Shown here: positions 50,420 to 59,674 of the stretch, piece by piece
Numbering within the stretch: position 1 is the stretch's first letter
How the letters are laid out: each line of letters starts with the position of its first letter
NCBI RefSeq assembly: GCF_000296855.1
Contig: NZ_CAKC01000059.1
Coordinates: 37,758-101,757 of the forward strand
Reading direction: 5' to 3'
Origin: Lactobacillus gigeriorum DSM 23908 = CRBIP 24.85
GTDB taxonomy: Bacteria; Bacillota; Bacilli; Lactobacillales; Lactobacillaceae
Length of the DNA stretch: 64,000 nt
Translations under genes and position numbers: made by a program
The notes under the pieces: generated by a model
Database searches by the model: none
What the model was told of the DNA's origin: nothing
What the model saw: only the letters and a program-made list of their open reading frames with translations

Positions 50420-50466
50420 ATAAAAAAGCAAATCATTGATCATTTTGATCTTTGATTTGCTTTTTA
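50420..50466. terminator. Bidirectional terminator between the APC transporter and DUF441 genes
   Basis: Stem AAAAAAGCAAATCA / TGATTTGCTTTTT with an inner GATC pairing, convergent genes on both sides. Confidence 0.88.
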
Positions 50467-50482
50467 TGTACCCAAAATTCTT

Positions 50483-50953
50483 CTAGAAATGTAGATTAAA
50501 TATCGAAATTATCAGATAAGTCATACCACTTGCAATCACTGGACCAGCAGCCACTCCTTTAAACGCTACCACACCGATGATTGTACCTAATACCAACATT
50601 ACTGTAACCTGTGGTACAGCTGCCAATTGATCTACGCCATATTTTGATAAAATAGCTACCGCTATTCCCGCCAAAATTGCAACCCATCCTGCTGGGGTTT
50701 TAAAGGCACTAAATAAATCATTAAACCCAATTTTTCCGGTTGCGATTGGAATTAAAATAGCTATTGAAATAATTGTAACTCCCCAATTTATACCTTTGGC
50801 CTGAATTTCAGGAAACCAATTATCATAAGTGTAAGGGATTAACTTTAAAACCATAACTGCAACTGTCGCAATGATTAAAGACCTATTCTTTCCCAGTAAA
50901 GCTACTGCTAAAATTAATCCCAAAAATAACCAACTTTGCATATTTTCGCTCAT
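50483..50953 (-). CDS. DUF441 (UPF0756) membrane protein
   Basis: 156 residues with four to five hydrophobic helices. The N-terminal [21 protein letters not shown] and C-terminal [21 protein letters not shown] are the family hallmarks (about residues 9-29 and 122-142). Function unknown. It begins 4 bp after the asparaginase gene and is probably the last gene of that operon. Confidence 0.88.
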   Translation of the reverse strand: MSENMQSWLFLGLILAVALLGKNRSLIIATVAVMVLKLIPYTYDNWFPEIQAKGINWGVTIISIAILIPIATGKIGFNDLFSAFKTPAGWVAILAGIAVAILSKYGVDQLAAVPQVTVMLVLGTIIGVVAFKGVAAGPVIASGMTYLIISIFNLHF

Positions 50954-50957
50954 TTTT

Positions 50958-51944
50958 CTAGTTAATTGTCACTTCTCCTACTATATTTTGATCAAAGAAA
51001 TTCTGAATCTCAGTAACATTCATTCCTTGTCCTAAAGCCCACATCAACTTAGTAATTGCGCTTTCTGAGGTCATATCGCGTGCACTGATTGCTCCCTCAA
51101 GCAAAGCCAATCGTCCTACCTCATAACGAGTCAAATCACTACGCTCATATAGACATTGACTACTTGCTATAACTGGAATTCCTTGCTTGATCAATTTACC
51201 AACAGCAGCTACCATGTTTCGACGAATATAGTTCATTCCCCCTAAACCATATGCTTCAACAACAATACCGCGACAACCGCTGTCAGCCATCGCAAATAAT
51301 AGTACCGGATCAAACCCTGGAAAAAGTTTTACTAGGGAAACATGGGTTTCAATATTTGTATTAAGCTCACACTTGCCGGTTCCAAGTCCAGGATCAGATA
51401 TCATATCTAGACCATCAGAAGTTACTCGTGCTATCGGTGGAACATTGACGCTTTCAAACGCATTAAAGTTGGTTGTTCTAACTTTCACCGTGCGACAGCC
51501 CAACATTACTTTTCTGTCAAAAGCTAGATAAATCCCCGGTTTACAACTTGCAGCAGCTGAAAAAGCCAACCGTAGATTATGGGGAGCATCACTAAGCACT
51601 ACATCCATTGGAACTTGGCTTCCAGTTAAAACAACGGGAATTTCAATTTTTTGGAGCATAAAAGAAAGCATCGATGCAGTATAAGCCATCGTATCTGTAC
51701 CATGCGATAAGACAATGCCATCATATTTTGTACGATATTTATAAATTTGCTCAGCAATGAATTTCCACTCTTCTGGTTGAATATTAGATGAATCTAGTTG
51801 CAAGATATCCCTTACATCAATTTGATACGGTAAGGGACCCAACATTGACAATAAATCTTGACCAGAATCTTGTGGAACCAGCCCCTCATTAGAGGCGCGA
51901 GATGCAATAGTTCCACCAGTTGATAATAGTAGCAATTTCTTCAT
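50958..51944 (-). CDS. ansA: L-asparaginase, type I (cytoplasmic)
   Basis: 328 residues; hydrolyses asparagine to aspartate and ammonia. First active-site motif [10 protein letters not shown] with Thr12, second [13 protein letters not shown] with the Thr-Asp pair near 82-83, and a conserved Lys in the C-terminal half. No signal peptide, so it is the cytoplasmic type. Part of the HAD-fluC-fluC-ptp-ans-DUF441 series. Confidence 0.92.
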   Translation of the reverse strand: MKKLLLLSTGGTIASRASNEGLVPQDSGQDLLSMLGPLPYQIDVRDILQLDSSNIQPEEWKFIAEQIYKYRTKYDGIVLSHGTDTMAYTASMLSFMLQKIEIPVVLTGSQVPMDVVLSDAPHNLRLAFSAAASCKPGIYLAFDRKVMLGCRTVKVRTTNFNAFESVNVPPIARVTSDGLDMISDPGLGTGKCELNTNIETHVSLVKLFPGFDPVLLFAMADSGCRGIVVEAYGLGGMNYIRRNMVAAVGKLIKQGIPVIASSQCLYERSDLTRYEVGRLALLEGAISARDMTSESAITKLMWALGQGMNVTEIQNFFDQNIVGEVTIN

Positions 51945-51953
51945 TTTTTCACC

Positions 51954-52406
51954 CTAATTCTGCAATTTAGTCAATAATCCTTCGCATCCCCGCTTAATAT
52001 CTTGATAAGCTGTTTCAAAATCATTAGTATACCAAGGATCATCAATATCGCGATAACTATCACAGAATTGCAACAACTTATATTCTTTATGATCCGGATC
52101 TCCTCCGGTTATCTGATTCATATCCATGAAGTTTTCTTCATCCATACAAATTAAATAATCATAGATCTGATAATCCTCTGCTGTCATTTTTCTAGCAGCA
52201 CGGCTAGTATATGGGATCATTTTCTCTGTTAAAATGCGTTTAGTTCTAGGATCCATGTCCTGTCCTAAGGCATCAGTTGTTGCAGCTGCCGATACAATTT
52301 CAAATTGATCAGCTAGCCCCTTTTGCTTAACCAAATCTTTCATTACAAATTCTGCCATTGGTGAGCGACAAATATTTCCATGACAAACAAATAGAATTCT
52401 TTTCAT
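51954..52406 (-). CDS. Low molecular weight protein tyrosine phosphatase
   Basis: 150 residues. P-loop C8-HGNIC-R14-S at the N-terminus and the general-acid DDPWY motif near residue 122 are intact, so it should be catalytically active on phosphotyrosine. No tyrosine kinase or exopolysaccharide cluster is nearby, so the substrate is unclear. Confidence 0.93.
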   Translation of the reverse strand: MKRILFVCHGNICRSPMAEFVMKDLVKQKGLADQFEIVSAAATTDALGQDMDPRTKRILTEKMIPYTSRAARKMTAEDYQIYDYLICMDEENFMDMNQITGGDPDHKEYKLLQFCDSYRDIDDPWYTNDFETAYQDIKRGCEGLLTKLQN

Positions 52407-52419
52407 CCGTTTTCCACCT

Positions 52420-52797
52420 CTAGTTAAATAATTTTCCTAAATAGAGTCCAAGAAATAAAAGTACAATACCTCCAAGATACGTTATTAGCGCATATTTTAC
52501 AAATCCTAGATACTGCTTATTGCGGAACAATGTGGCTAATTCCACATTCAACGTTGAAAAAGTAGTATAGCCACCCATCATCCCCGTACCTAATAAAGCA
52601 TAGATCAATGGCGAAGCTTTAAGACCAAATAGCAAGCCTAAAAATAATGTCCCTGTCAAATTTATTACTACCGTCTGTGTAGGTGCACCTGAATGTCGTC
52701 TATTAAATTCAGCCCAATGCTTTTTACCAAAATCAGTTATCACAACTCTTAACATTGCTCCCAAGGCTGCTCCAAACCCTGCATAAAGAATTAGCAT
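52420..52797 (-). CDS. crcB2: Fluoride exporter FluC (CrcB), second of a pair
   Basis: 125 residues, four membrane helices. Signatures GAALGAMLRVV near the N-terminus, VINLTGTLFLGLLFG (pore Asn), and GMMGGYTTFSTLNVE with the Phe/Thr track. Gram-positive bacteria often carry two adjacent crcB genes whose products form a heterodimer. Confidence 0.92.
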   Translation of the reverse strand: MLILYAGFGAALGAMLRVVITDFGKKHWAEFNRRHSGAPTQTVVINLTGTLFLGLLFGLKASPLIYALLGTGMMGGYTTFSTLNVELATLFRNKQYLGFVKYALITYLGGIVLLFLGLYLGKLFN

Positions 52798-53175
52798 TTA
52801 CTTCAGCACCTTTCTTCCCATTTTTTGTCCACAAACTGTACCAAGATAAGCTATAAGAAAGCCCAAAATTACTGTAGCTATGAAATAGCCGACAGCATTA
52901 ATTGAACCTGTCGTAATCAACTTATAAGTATCCAAATTAAAACTAGAGAAGGTAGTATAGGCTCCAACAAAGCCACTTCCCAGTCCAACCGTAAGCCATG
53001 GAGCTAACCGTGGATATTCCAATAAAAAATAGGTCAAAAAAGCCAAAATAAAACAACCAGTTAAGTTGGCAATGAGCGTACCCATAAAACTATAGCTGGC
53101 TGCCAAAATTGCTCGAAGACTGCCCCCTAAAAAGGCAAAAACTCCAACACTAAGATATTTTTTCAGTTCTTCCAA
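52798..53175 (-). CDS. crcB1: Fluoride exporter FluC (CrcB), first of a pair
   Basis: 125 residues, four membrane helices: GGSLRAILAAS, LIANLTGCFILAFLTYF and GFVGAYTTFSSFNLDT. The stop codon abuts the second copy's start at 52797. No fluoride riboswitch is visible upstream; the genes appear to be read from the HAD gene promoter. Confidence 0.92.
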   Translation of the reverse strand: MEELKKYLSVGVFAFLGGSLRAILAASYSFMGTLIANLTGCFILAFLTYFLLEYPRLAPWLTVGLGSGFVGAYTTFSSFNLDTYKLITTGSINAVGYFIATVILGFLIAYLGTVCGQKMGRKVLK

Positions 53176-53192
53176 ATAAATAACTTCCCTTT

Positions 53193-54008
53193 TTATAAAA
53201 CTAATTTCTTAAGAGCTTTAGCAACTCCATTATGGTCATTATCGTCAGTTACGTAATCCGCACGTGCTTTAATATCTTCAATCGCATTACCCATTGCTAC
53301 CTTATAGAAATCTGGATTATTGAACATCGACATATCATTGCCTTGATCACCAAAAATCATAACTTCCTTTGGTCTGATTTTTAGTCGTTCAGCCAAATTC
53401 ATTAAACCATTGCCTTTAGATGCTCCAATAGCATTGATTTCAATGCAGTTATCTAAGCTACGAACAATATCATAGGATTGAAAAGCCCAATCTGGCAGAG
53501 CTTGCCATAGTTTTTCAACTTCATCGCTTGCCCGATCACAGGTAAAACTAACTTTGTTGAAAGTAAAATCCTGTGGAATTTCTTTTTTATCACGTACTCG
53601 TAATTCATTATTAGTAAAGGCTGCATTGATTTGCATCTGCACACAGAGATTCCGATCTAAGGTCCAAAAGCATTCAGTTGTCTCGAAATGCAAGTTAGCA
53701 TGACTTAAGCGTTGCATGCGTAACATAGTAGTAAAATCTTGGTAATCCATTTCTTGACTCATCAAAACCTTGCCATCCAAAGCCTGAACCACTGCACCAT
53801 TGAAGACTACTGCATATTGATCCGGCCCTTTTAAGCCTAAATCGTCAGCAAATTCTTTTACTCCAGAAAGTGGTCTGCCTGAAGCTAATACGACTTTGAT
53901 TCCTTGATTGCTAACTTCTTGTAAAACTTTACGGGTTTCTGTTGAAATGTAATTGCCAGAAGTTAATAACGTGCCATCTAAATCGACACCGATCATTTTA
54001 ATTGCCAT
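53193..54008 (-). CDS. Cof-type HAD-superfamily phosphatase
   Basis: 271 residues with the start MAIKMIGVDLDGT at 54008, positioned after AAAAGGGG; an ATG 7 codons upstream is less well spaced. HAD motifs: DLDGTLL (nucleophile Asp near 9), VLASGR (motif II Ser), Lys and GDQGNDMSMF (motif IV). The C2-type cap marks the Cof/YidA subgroup that dephosphorylates sugar phosphates or related metabolites. First gene of the fluC operon; an extended -10 TGGTATAAT lies just upstream. Confidence 0.93.
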   Translation of the reverse strand: MAIKMIGVDLDGTLLTSGNYISTETRKVLQEVSNQGIKVVLASGRPLSGVKEFADDLGLKGPDQYAVVFNGAVVQALDGKVLMSQEMDYQDFTTMLRMQRLSHANLHFETTECFWTLDRNLCVQMQINAAFTNNELRVRDKKEIPQDFTFNKVSFTCDRASDEVEKLWQALPDWAFQSYDIVRSLDNCIEINAIGASKGNGLMNLAERLKIRPKEVMIFGDQGNDMSMFNNPDFYKVAMGNAIEDIKARADYVTDDNDHNGVAKALKKLVL

Positions 54009-54062
54009 AAAATTCATCCCCTTTTCCACTTCATAATTATACCAACTTTTTAGCTCTAGGCA

Positions 54063-54100
54063 GAAAAAAGCGTAACAAACTATTTCTAGTCTGCTACGCT
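54063..54100 (-). terminator. Terminator after the mtlD remnant
   Basis: Minus strand 14-bp stem AGCGTAGCAGACTA / TAGTTTGTTACGCT (with G-T pairs), loop GAAA, six-T tail. Confidence 0.9.
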
Positions 54101-54116
54101 ATTATCCTACAGTAGT

Positions 54117-55229
54117 TTACTTTTCTGCAGCTTGATATGAAGCTTCAATTTCTTTAATTATGGCTTCGTCCTTTAAACCAATAGTTTCTTTAATTACTTG
54201 TTCTAATGGCTCTTCTTTAAGCATTGCCTGTAATTTAACACTTTCGCTGTCTTTAGGTTCATCAAAGTGATAAATCTTGCCAACAGTTTCCATTAATGCT
54301 TGGTAACTCAAACCTCTTTCTTTCAATTCACGAATTGGGCGAATAAATCTTTCGTTATAACTTAATTTACGAATTGGCGTTCTACCCACACGGGCTATGT
54401 CATCTGAAATATATGGATTTTGGAATCTGTTTACAATCTTCTCGTGATATGCTACCAGCTCAGATTCATCAAATTCCTGATTCCATTTATTAAGAATTAA
54501 AGATCTGGTTTCTCTCAATACGCGTTTAACTTGCTTCAATACTTGTTCATCTTTGATTGCTTCACCAATTGTTGAATATCCTAAGCTCTTTCCTGTATAT
54601 GCAACCGTTGTATGTCCAGTATTTACTGAGAACAATTTTCTTTCAATATATGGTTTAAGATCTGGAGCATAGTGAACGCCTTTCAAGTGGATACTCTTAT
54701 TCTTCATTTGACTTTCGTCAATAACCCATTCTTTGAAGTCTTCAACAGATACAAATAACGGATCTTCATTGTGTTGAATTGGAACAATCCGATCAACAGC
54801 CTCATTTGGAAAGCCAATAAATTTATCAACTTTAACTTTGATGGCATCATCCAAATGTTTATAGACTTCTTCTTTAAGGTGTTCTGAACCACCAATCATA
54901 TTTTCACAGGCATGACATCTAATGGTTGCTCATTGCCTGCTACCAATCTAGCGGTTAAGCCTTCAGCAATTAATGGTGCAATAATGGCTAAAATTTTAGG
55001 ACCAATAGCAGTAGTGATAATATCAGTAGTTTTTAATTGTATCAACAACTTTTTCAGGATTTTTAGCATTATTAATTCCTGCAACATTTGAAACGTGAAT
55101 TTGCTTTTTACCTGGGGCTGCTAATTCAATATCGTATTCGCCACGTTTGTTCAATTCATCAATAATCGTTTCATTAACATCAACAAAATCTATCCCAAAA
55201 CCACAATTATTTAGTTGCTTGATTCCCAA
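54117..55229 (-). pseudogene. mtlD: Decayed mannitol-1-phosphate 5-dehydrogenase
   Basis: Three pieces in different frames together make most of MtlD, which oxidises mannitol-1-phosphate to fructose-6-phosphate. Piece 1 (55229 down to 55023) has [20 protein letters not shown], but the N-terminal Rossmann start (the KAVHFGAGNIGRG region) is missing. After a one-base loss in an A-run near 55035 the next frame continues [19 protein letters not shown] to [12 protein letters not shown] second lost base near 54912 (ATGGCC expected, ATGCC found) leads to the third frame from [12 protein letters not shown], which holds the catalytic region [20 protein letters not shown] and runs to the normal C-terminus. 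No mtlA/mtlF/mtlR genes are nearby. Confidence 0.93.
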
Positions 55230-55280
55230 TCATTTACTCTTCATCAACAGCGTTTGACAGACAGCCCCTTTTTCATTATT
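55230..55280 (-). other. Sequence replacing the mtlD start, possible IS end remnant
   Basis: Where the MtlD N-terminus should be encoded, the minus strand instead has AAAAAGGGGCTGTC and TGTCAAACGCTGTTGATG. It recalls ends of ISL3-family elements (GGnTCTTTGTCAAA type), but I can only judge by eye. Confidence 0.25.
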
Positions 55281-55290
55281 TATTCTTATA

Positions 55291-57102
55291 TTATTCAACT
55301 GTTACACTCTTAGCCAAGTTACGTGGTTTATCGACATCTAAGCCCTTTTCTTTAGAAGCATAGTAAGCAAGCAATTGAGTTGGCACTACCGTTAATAGCG
55401 GCGACAAGTAGTAATTCAAATCAGGTAATACCACATCGTCGTTTTCCTTAGCGAATTGTTTGCCAACAATGGTAATTACGCTTGCTCCTCTTGAAGTTAC
55501 TTCTTGAATATTGCCCCGAGTCAAATCAGCAGTAACTGGATCGTTGATCAAGGCAATAACAGGAGTACCGTCTTCAATTAAAGAAATAGTTCCATGCTTC
55601 AATTCAGCTGCTGCAAAGCCTTCAGTCTGGATATAAGATACTTCCTTTAATTTCAAGGCTCCCTCCAATGCTACAGCATGATCGATGCCACGACCAATGT
55701 AAAAGGCATTTCTTGATGCAATCAAGTATTTTTTAGCTAACTCAGCAAAACGTTCTTTACCATCAACAATTTCTTGAATCCCTTCGGCTGCTAATGCTAA
55801 TTGATGTTTCAAGTCAAAATCTTTGGCATCTTGATTTGCTAATTTTTCACCAACAGCTTTTGCTAAAATTGCTTGTAATGCAATTTGTGCAGTATATGCC
55901 TTAGTTGAAGCTACGGCAATTTCTGGGCCCGCTTTAAGCAACATTGTGAAATCAGCTTCTCTTGATAATGTTGATCCTTCAACATTAGTCATAGTCAAAC
56001 TAGTAATGCCACGCTTGTTAGCTTCCTTCAAAACAACTCTAGAATCAGCAGTTTCTCCTGATTGTGACAAGAAGATGAAGAGTGGACGTTTACTCATGAT
56101 TGGGAAATGATAACCGGCTTCTGAAGCATATCCAACTTCAGTTGGAATTCCAGTATACTTTTCAAATAAATCTTTTCCAACCAATCCAGCATGATAACTG
56201 GTTCCAGCTGCAAAAATATAAATTCTATCAGCATTAGCCACTGCATCAACAATCTTTTGGTCAACTAATGGTTCTCCATTTTCATCAAGATAGTCTTGAG
56301 AAAGACGACGCATAACACCTGGTTGTTCATCGATTTCTTTCAACATGTAGAATTCATAAGTACCTTTTGAAGCAGCATTAGGATCAATATCAAGCACATG
56401 AGGTTCGCGAGTTACTTTTTCTCCATCAAGATTTTCAATCGTGTAGCCATCTTTGGTAATATCACCAACATCACCATCTTGAAGATCAACAAAAGTCTTA
56501 GTTTGATCCAAAACTGAAATCGCATCAGAAGCAATAATATTAAAGCCATTGCCTAGGCCCAACATCATTGGTGACTTGTTCTTAGCAATATAAACATGAT
56601 CAGGTTGAGTATTATCAACCAACAAGAAAGCATATGATCCTTTAACCAACTTCAATGCTTTCTTGAAGGCACTAAAGCCATCAAGATTATTTTCACGAGC
56701 TAATTTACTGATTAATTGAACAACTACTTCAGTATCGGTTTCTGATTTAAAAGTTACACCTTGAAGATACTTTTCTTTTAATTCCAAGTAGTTTTCAATC
56801 ACACCATTATGAACTAAATAAAAACGCTTTGTTTCATCAAAATGTGGGTGTGCATTATCAACAGTTGGTTTACCGTGAGTAGCCCAGCGAGTATGACCAA
56901 TTCCAACTAAGCCTTGTTGTTCAGGAGTTAACTTTTCTTTTAAATTGCTAATTCTACCAACAGCTTTTACCAGGTATTCATGACCTGCTAAATCATTAAG
57001 ATACATACCTGCAGAATCATAGCCACGATATTCAAGATTTGTTAAGCCATTTAAAATTAGGTCTCTTGCAGATTTTCCAACTACACCAACTATTCCACAC
57101 AT
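55291..57102 (-). CDS. glmS: Glutamine-fructose-6-phosphate aminotransferase (isomerizing)
   Basis: 603 residues; makes glucosamine-6-phosphate, the first committed step to UDP-GlcNAc. N-terminal nucleophile Cys2 (MCGIVGVVG) starts the glutaminase domain with GHTRWATHG and the GVIEN/ETDTE motifs. Two SIS domains follow, with SQSGETADS (near 350) and STKAYTAQ. C-terminal DKPRNLAKSVTVE is canonical. The promoter is surrounded by NagR-like half sites. Follows glmM with a terminator between. Confidence 0.97.
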   Translation of the reverse strand: MCGIVGVVGKSARDLILNGLTNLEYRGYDSAGMYLNDLAGHEYLVKAVGRISNLKEKLTPEQQGLVGIGHTRWATHGKPTVDNAHPHFDETKRFYLVHNGVIENYLELKEKYLQGVTFKSETDTEVVVQLISKLARENNLDGFSAFKKALKLVKGSYAFLLVDNTQPDHVYIAKNKSPMMLGLGNGFNIIASDAISVLDQTKTFVDLQDGDVGDITKDGYTIENLDGEKVTREPHVLDIDPNAASKGTYEFYMLKEIDEQPGVMRRLSQDYLDENGEPLVDQKIVDAVANADRIYIFAAGTSYHAGLVGKDLFEKYTGIPTEVGYASEAGYHFPIMSKRPLFIFLSQSGETADSRVVLKEANKRGITSLTMTNVEGSTLSREADFTMLLKAGPEIAVASTKAYTAQIALQAILAKAVGEKLANQDAKDFDLKHQLALAAEGIQEIVDGKERFAELAKKYLIASRNAFYIGRGIDHAVALEGALKLKEVSYIQTEGFAAAELKHGTISLIEDGTPVIALINDPVTADLTRGNIQEVTSRGASVITIVGKQFAKENDDVVLPDLNYYLSPLLTVVPTQLLAYYASKEKGLDVDKPRNLAKSVTVE

Positions 57103-57115
57103 ATTAACTTTCTCC

Positions 57116-57129
57116 TTTTGGTCTAGTTC
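57116..57129. promoter_or_regulatory. NagR/GntR-like half operator in the glmS leader
   Basis: TTTTGGTCTAGTTC contains the half site TTGGTCTAG of the NagR/YvoA-type palindrome ATTGGTCTAGACCAAT, between the start point and the RBS. Confidence 0.4.
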
Positions 57130-57172
57130 AATTTTCAGAACTAAACCGGTAAACTTTTTTGTTGCAACAGTA

Positions 57173-57201
57173 ATATTATCGCTTTATAAAAAATTGGTCA
57201 A
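57173..57201 (-). promoter_or_regulatory. Promoter of glmS
   Basis: Minus strand -35 TTGACC (57201-57196), 17-bp spacer, -10 TAATAT (57178-57173); leader of about 65 nt, too short for a glmS ribozyme. Confidence 0.8.
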
Positions 57202-57236
57202 GGCAAAAATCACAAAATTGGTTTATTTTTTTAAAA

Positions 57237-57250
57237 TGTATAGACCAATT
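57237..57250. promoter_or_regulatory. NagR/GntR-like half operator upstream of the glmS promoter
   Basis: TGTATAGACCAATT carries an intact right half TATAGACCAAT of the NagR-type palindrome. Further ATTGG half sites occur at 57193 and 57217. Confidence 0.4.
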
Positions 57251-57261
57251 ATGGAATTGGC

Positions 57262-57292
57262 AAACAAAAAAGACCCAACTTGTTGTTGAGTC
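57262..57292 (-). terminator. Terminator of glmM
   Basis: Minus strand stem AGACTCAAC / GTTGGGTCT (one G-T pair), loop AACAA, six-T tail. Confidence 0.9.
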
Positions 57293-57319
57293 TATATTCT
57301 ATAATCGGAAATTTAAATC

Positions 57320-58672
57320 TTAGGCGCCCATTTCGGCTTCTACAACTTTAACTACTCGATCAACATATGCATCAGTTTCTTCTTGAGTAGGACCTTCAGC
57401 CATAACCCGCAATAAATCTTGTGTACCTGAAGGACGAACTAAAATACGACCATTTCCAGCCATATCAGCTTCTACTTCAGCAATAGCATCAAGAATTGGT
57501 TGGTGTTCACGCCAAGTTTGCTTTTTCTTGACTGGAACATTTACAAGACATTGAGGATAGTCTTTAAAATCAGACAATAATTCAGACAAAGACTTGCCTG
57601 TCTTCTTCATTACCAACATCAAATGAAGACCAGTAAGCATCCCATCACCAGTATTATGGTAATCGCTCATAATTACGTGACCTGATTGTTCACCACCAAG
57701 GTTATAGCCATTTGCACGCATTTCTTCAGAAACGTAACGGTCACCTACTTGAGTTCTAACATTCTTTAAGCCCTTGCGTTCCAATGCCTTAGTAAAGCCT
57801 AAGTTACTCATGACAGTAGTCACAATGGTGTCCTTCTTCAATCGGCCGTGTTCTGCTAAATAAGTTCCCAGAACATACATTATGTGATCACCATCAACTT
57901 CTTTACCATTTTCATCAACAGCAATGCAACGATCTGCATCCCCATCAAAAGCCAAACCTAATTGCGCACCTTGCTTAACCACTTCTTCTTGAAGTCTCTT
58001 AGTATGAGTTGCACCAACATGATCATTAATATTCAAGCCATTCGGATGAGTAGCGATAGTCGTGAAATCTACGCCACAGTCAGCAAACAATCGTGAAATA
58101 AGTGCACTTGCAGCACCATTTGCACCATCAATCACAACCTTAATGCCACTTAAATCTTCTGGGAGAGTATTTTCAATGAATTGTAAATATTTGGCACTAC
58201 CTTCATGAAAATCGGTAACAGTTCCTAATCCTTCTGCTGAAGGACGTGGTAAAGTATCTTCTTCTGCATCGATTAACTTTTCAATTTCTTCTTCCATTTC
58301 ATCAGAAAGCTTCAAGCCATCGCTACCAAAGAACTTAATACCATTATCTTCTACTGGATTATGTGAAGCTGAAATTTGTACTCCAGCATCTGCACCCTGA
58401 GCTCTAACCAAATATGACAAACCAGGAGTTGTAATAACACCAACTTCAAGTACTTCAATACCGACTGATAGCAAACCTGAAACAAGAGCATATTCAAGCA
58501 TTTGTCCTGAAATTCTTGTATCTCTTGAAACCAAAACTCGTGCTTGTTTGCCATCGGCTTTTTCTTTAGTTAGAACATATCCTCCATCACGTCCTAACTT
58601 AAAAGCCATTTCTGGAGTCAAGCCTTTATTAGCTTCTCCACGAACTCCATCAGTACCAAAATATTTCAACAT
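57320..58672 (-). CDS. glmM: Phosphoglucosamine mutase
   Basis: 450 residues; converts glucosamine-6-phosphate to glucosamine-1-phosphate. N-terminal FGTDGVRG, phosphoserine loop SASHNP (101-106), metal loop AFDGDADRC near 240, GEQSGHVI sugar loop and the [11 protein letters not shown] phosphate loop are all present. Gene order cdaA-cdaR-glmM is conserved in Firmicutes, where GlmM binds and inhibits CdaA. Confidence 0.97.
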   Translation of the reverse strand: MLKYFGTDGVRGEANKGLTPEMAFKLGRDGGYVLTKEKADGKQARVLVSRDTRISGQMLEYALVSGLLSVGIEVLEVGVITTPGLSYLVRAQGADAGVQISASHNPVEDNGIKFFGSDGLKLSDEMEEEIEKLIDAEEDTLPRPSAEGLGTVTDFHEGSAKYLQFIENTLPEDLSGIKVVIDGANGAASALISRLFADCGVDFTTIATHPNGLNINDHVGATHTKRLQEEVVKQGAQLGLAFDGDADRCIAVDENGKEVDGDHIMYVLGTYLAEHGRLKKDTIVTTVMSNLGFTKALERKGLKNVRTQVGDRYVSEEMRANGYNLGGEQSGHVIMSDYHNTGDGMLTGLHLMLVMKKTGKSLSELLSDFKDYPQCLVNVPVKKKQTWREHQPILDAIAEVEADMAGNGRILVRPSGTQDLLRVMAEGPTQEETDAYVDRVVKVVEAEMGA

Positions 58673-58702
58673 ATAAAATTACCTCTTTCAAATAAACGAT
58701 AG

Positions 58703-59674
58703 CTAACCCTTACTAATACCGCTGCTTGCTTTAACCTTGATCTGAACCCTAATTGTTTTTGGATCAGATGAGACTACTCCGGTTGGTAGTTTGACAGGAA
58801 TATCTCTTACAGTTGAAGACTTTATTTTTGCCAGATCTACTGGTAAATCAATTTTGGAAATCTTCGCAAGCGTTGCTTTTGTGCCATATATCGTTATGTA
58901 GTTTTGTTTGGCAGTTAATGAATATACTTTTTCACTATCTTCATTTCTTGTGTCTAAAACCACTTTTACCTTTTTCTGTGACAATGATATTGGCACCGTA
59001 ACTCTGGCAGTTGACGGTTGAATTACTACATTCAATTGATAGCCTGCTTTATCTTCACCAATTAAAATTACTTGTCGTTCATAATCGTGCTTAATTCCAT
59101 TTGGCATTGTAACTTTAGCTACAATTCGATCAATATGGTTAACTTCACCGACTGAACCTGTAACTTCCACTTGACTCGGATCAACACTCGTCTTGCCAAT
59201 TTCATAGCCATTAGCTACAGCATTTTTATTATACTCTATTTGCACCGGTAAAGAACGAGACTTTCGCAATTGGATATTAACTTTTATCTTTTTTGGATTT
59301 AAAGCATAAGATATTTGTCTGCTTAAGCCACTTACATGGACATTAACAACATGCGTACCAACGGTTTTATTTGTTAAATCAATATACACGCGAAAATTCT
59401 GAGTATTAACTGCAGACGTAACCAACGCATTAGAACCTTCAAGAGTAATCTTTACCTTCTCTGGATATCCTACAACGTAGTATTTATCTGTATCAACTGA
59501 TACACGTAAAGGCACCTTGATTGTTATAGTTTCACTTGCCGTCTGCTGAGTTTTAGTATCTTCACCTTTAGTAACAAAACCTGTTTGGGTGTTATCAATA
59601 TAAATAACCAATAGGATAGCAATTAACAATGACACTACTTTTAGAAACCAAGATTGATCCCAAAATTTATTCAT
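58703..59674 (-). CDS. cdaR: CdaA regulatory protein CdaR (YbbR domains)
   Basis: 323 residues. One N-terminal membrane helix (about 9-25, VVSLLIAILLVIYIDNTQ) then a Thr/Gln-rich segment and three to four extracellular YbbR beta-repeats, each with a V-x-G-x-x-x-L/V-pattern. Regulates the diadenylate cyclase at the membrane. Start overlaps the cdaA stop by 4 bp. Confidence 0.92.
   Translation of the reverse strand: MNKFWDQSWFLKVVSLLIAILLVIYIDNTQTGFVTKGEDTKTQQTASETITIKVPLRVSVDTDKYYVVGYPEKVKITLEGSNALVTSAVNTQNFRVYIDLTNKTVGTHVVNVHVSGLSRQISYALNPKKIKVNIQLRKSRSLPVQIEYNKNAVANGYEIGKTSVDPSQVEVTGSVGEVNHIDRIVAKVTMPNGIKHDYERQVILIGEDKAGYQLNVVIQPSTARVTVPISLSQKKVKVVLDTRNEDSEKVYSLTAKQNYITIYGTKATLAKISKIDLPVDLAKIKSSTVRDIPVKLPTGVVSSDPKTIRVQIKVKASSGISKG

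Noticed and set aside
54009..54062. Fluoride riboswitch ahead of the fluC-containing operon
   Set aside because: The interval is too short and lacks the conserved GGAGAUGG-type core.
57103..57172. Possible glmS ribozyme in the glmS leader
   Set aside because: The leader from the predicted start to the ATG is only about 65 nt, too short, and lacks the ribozyme core.
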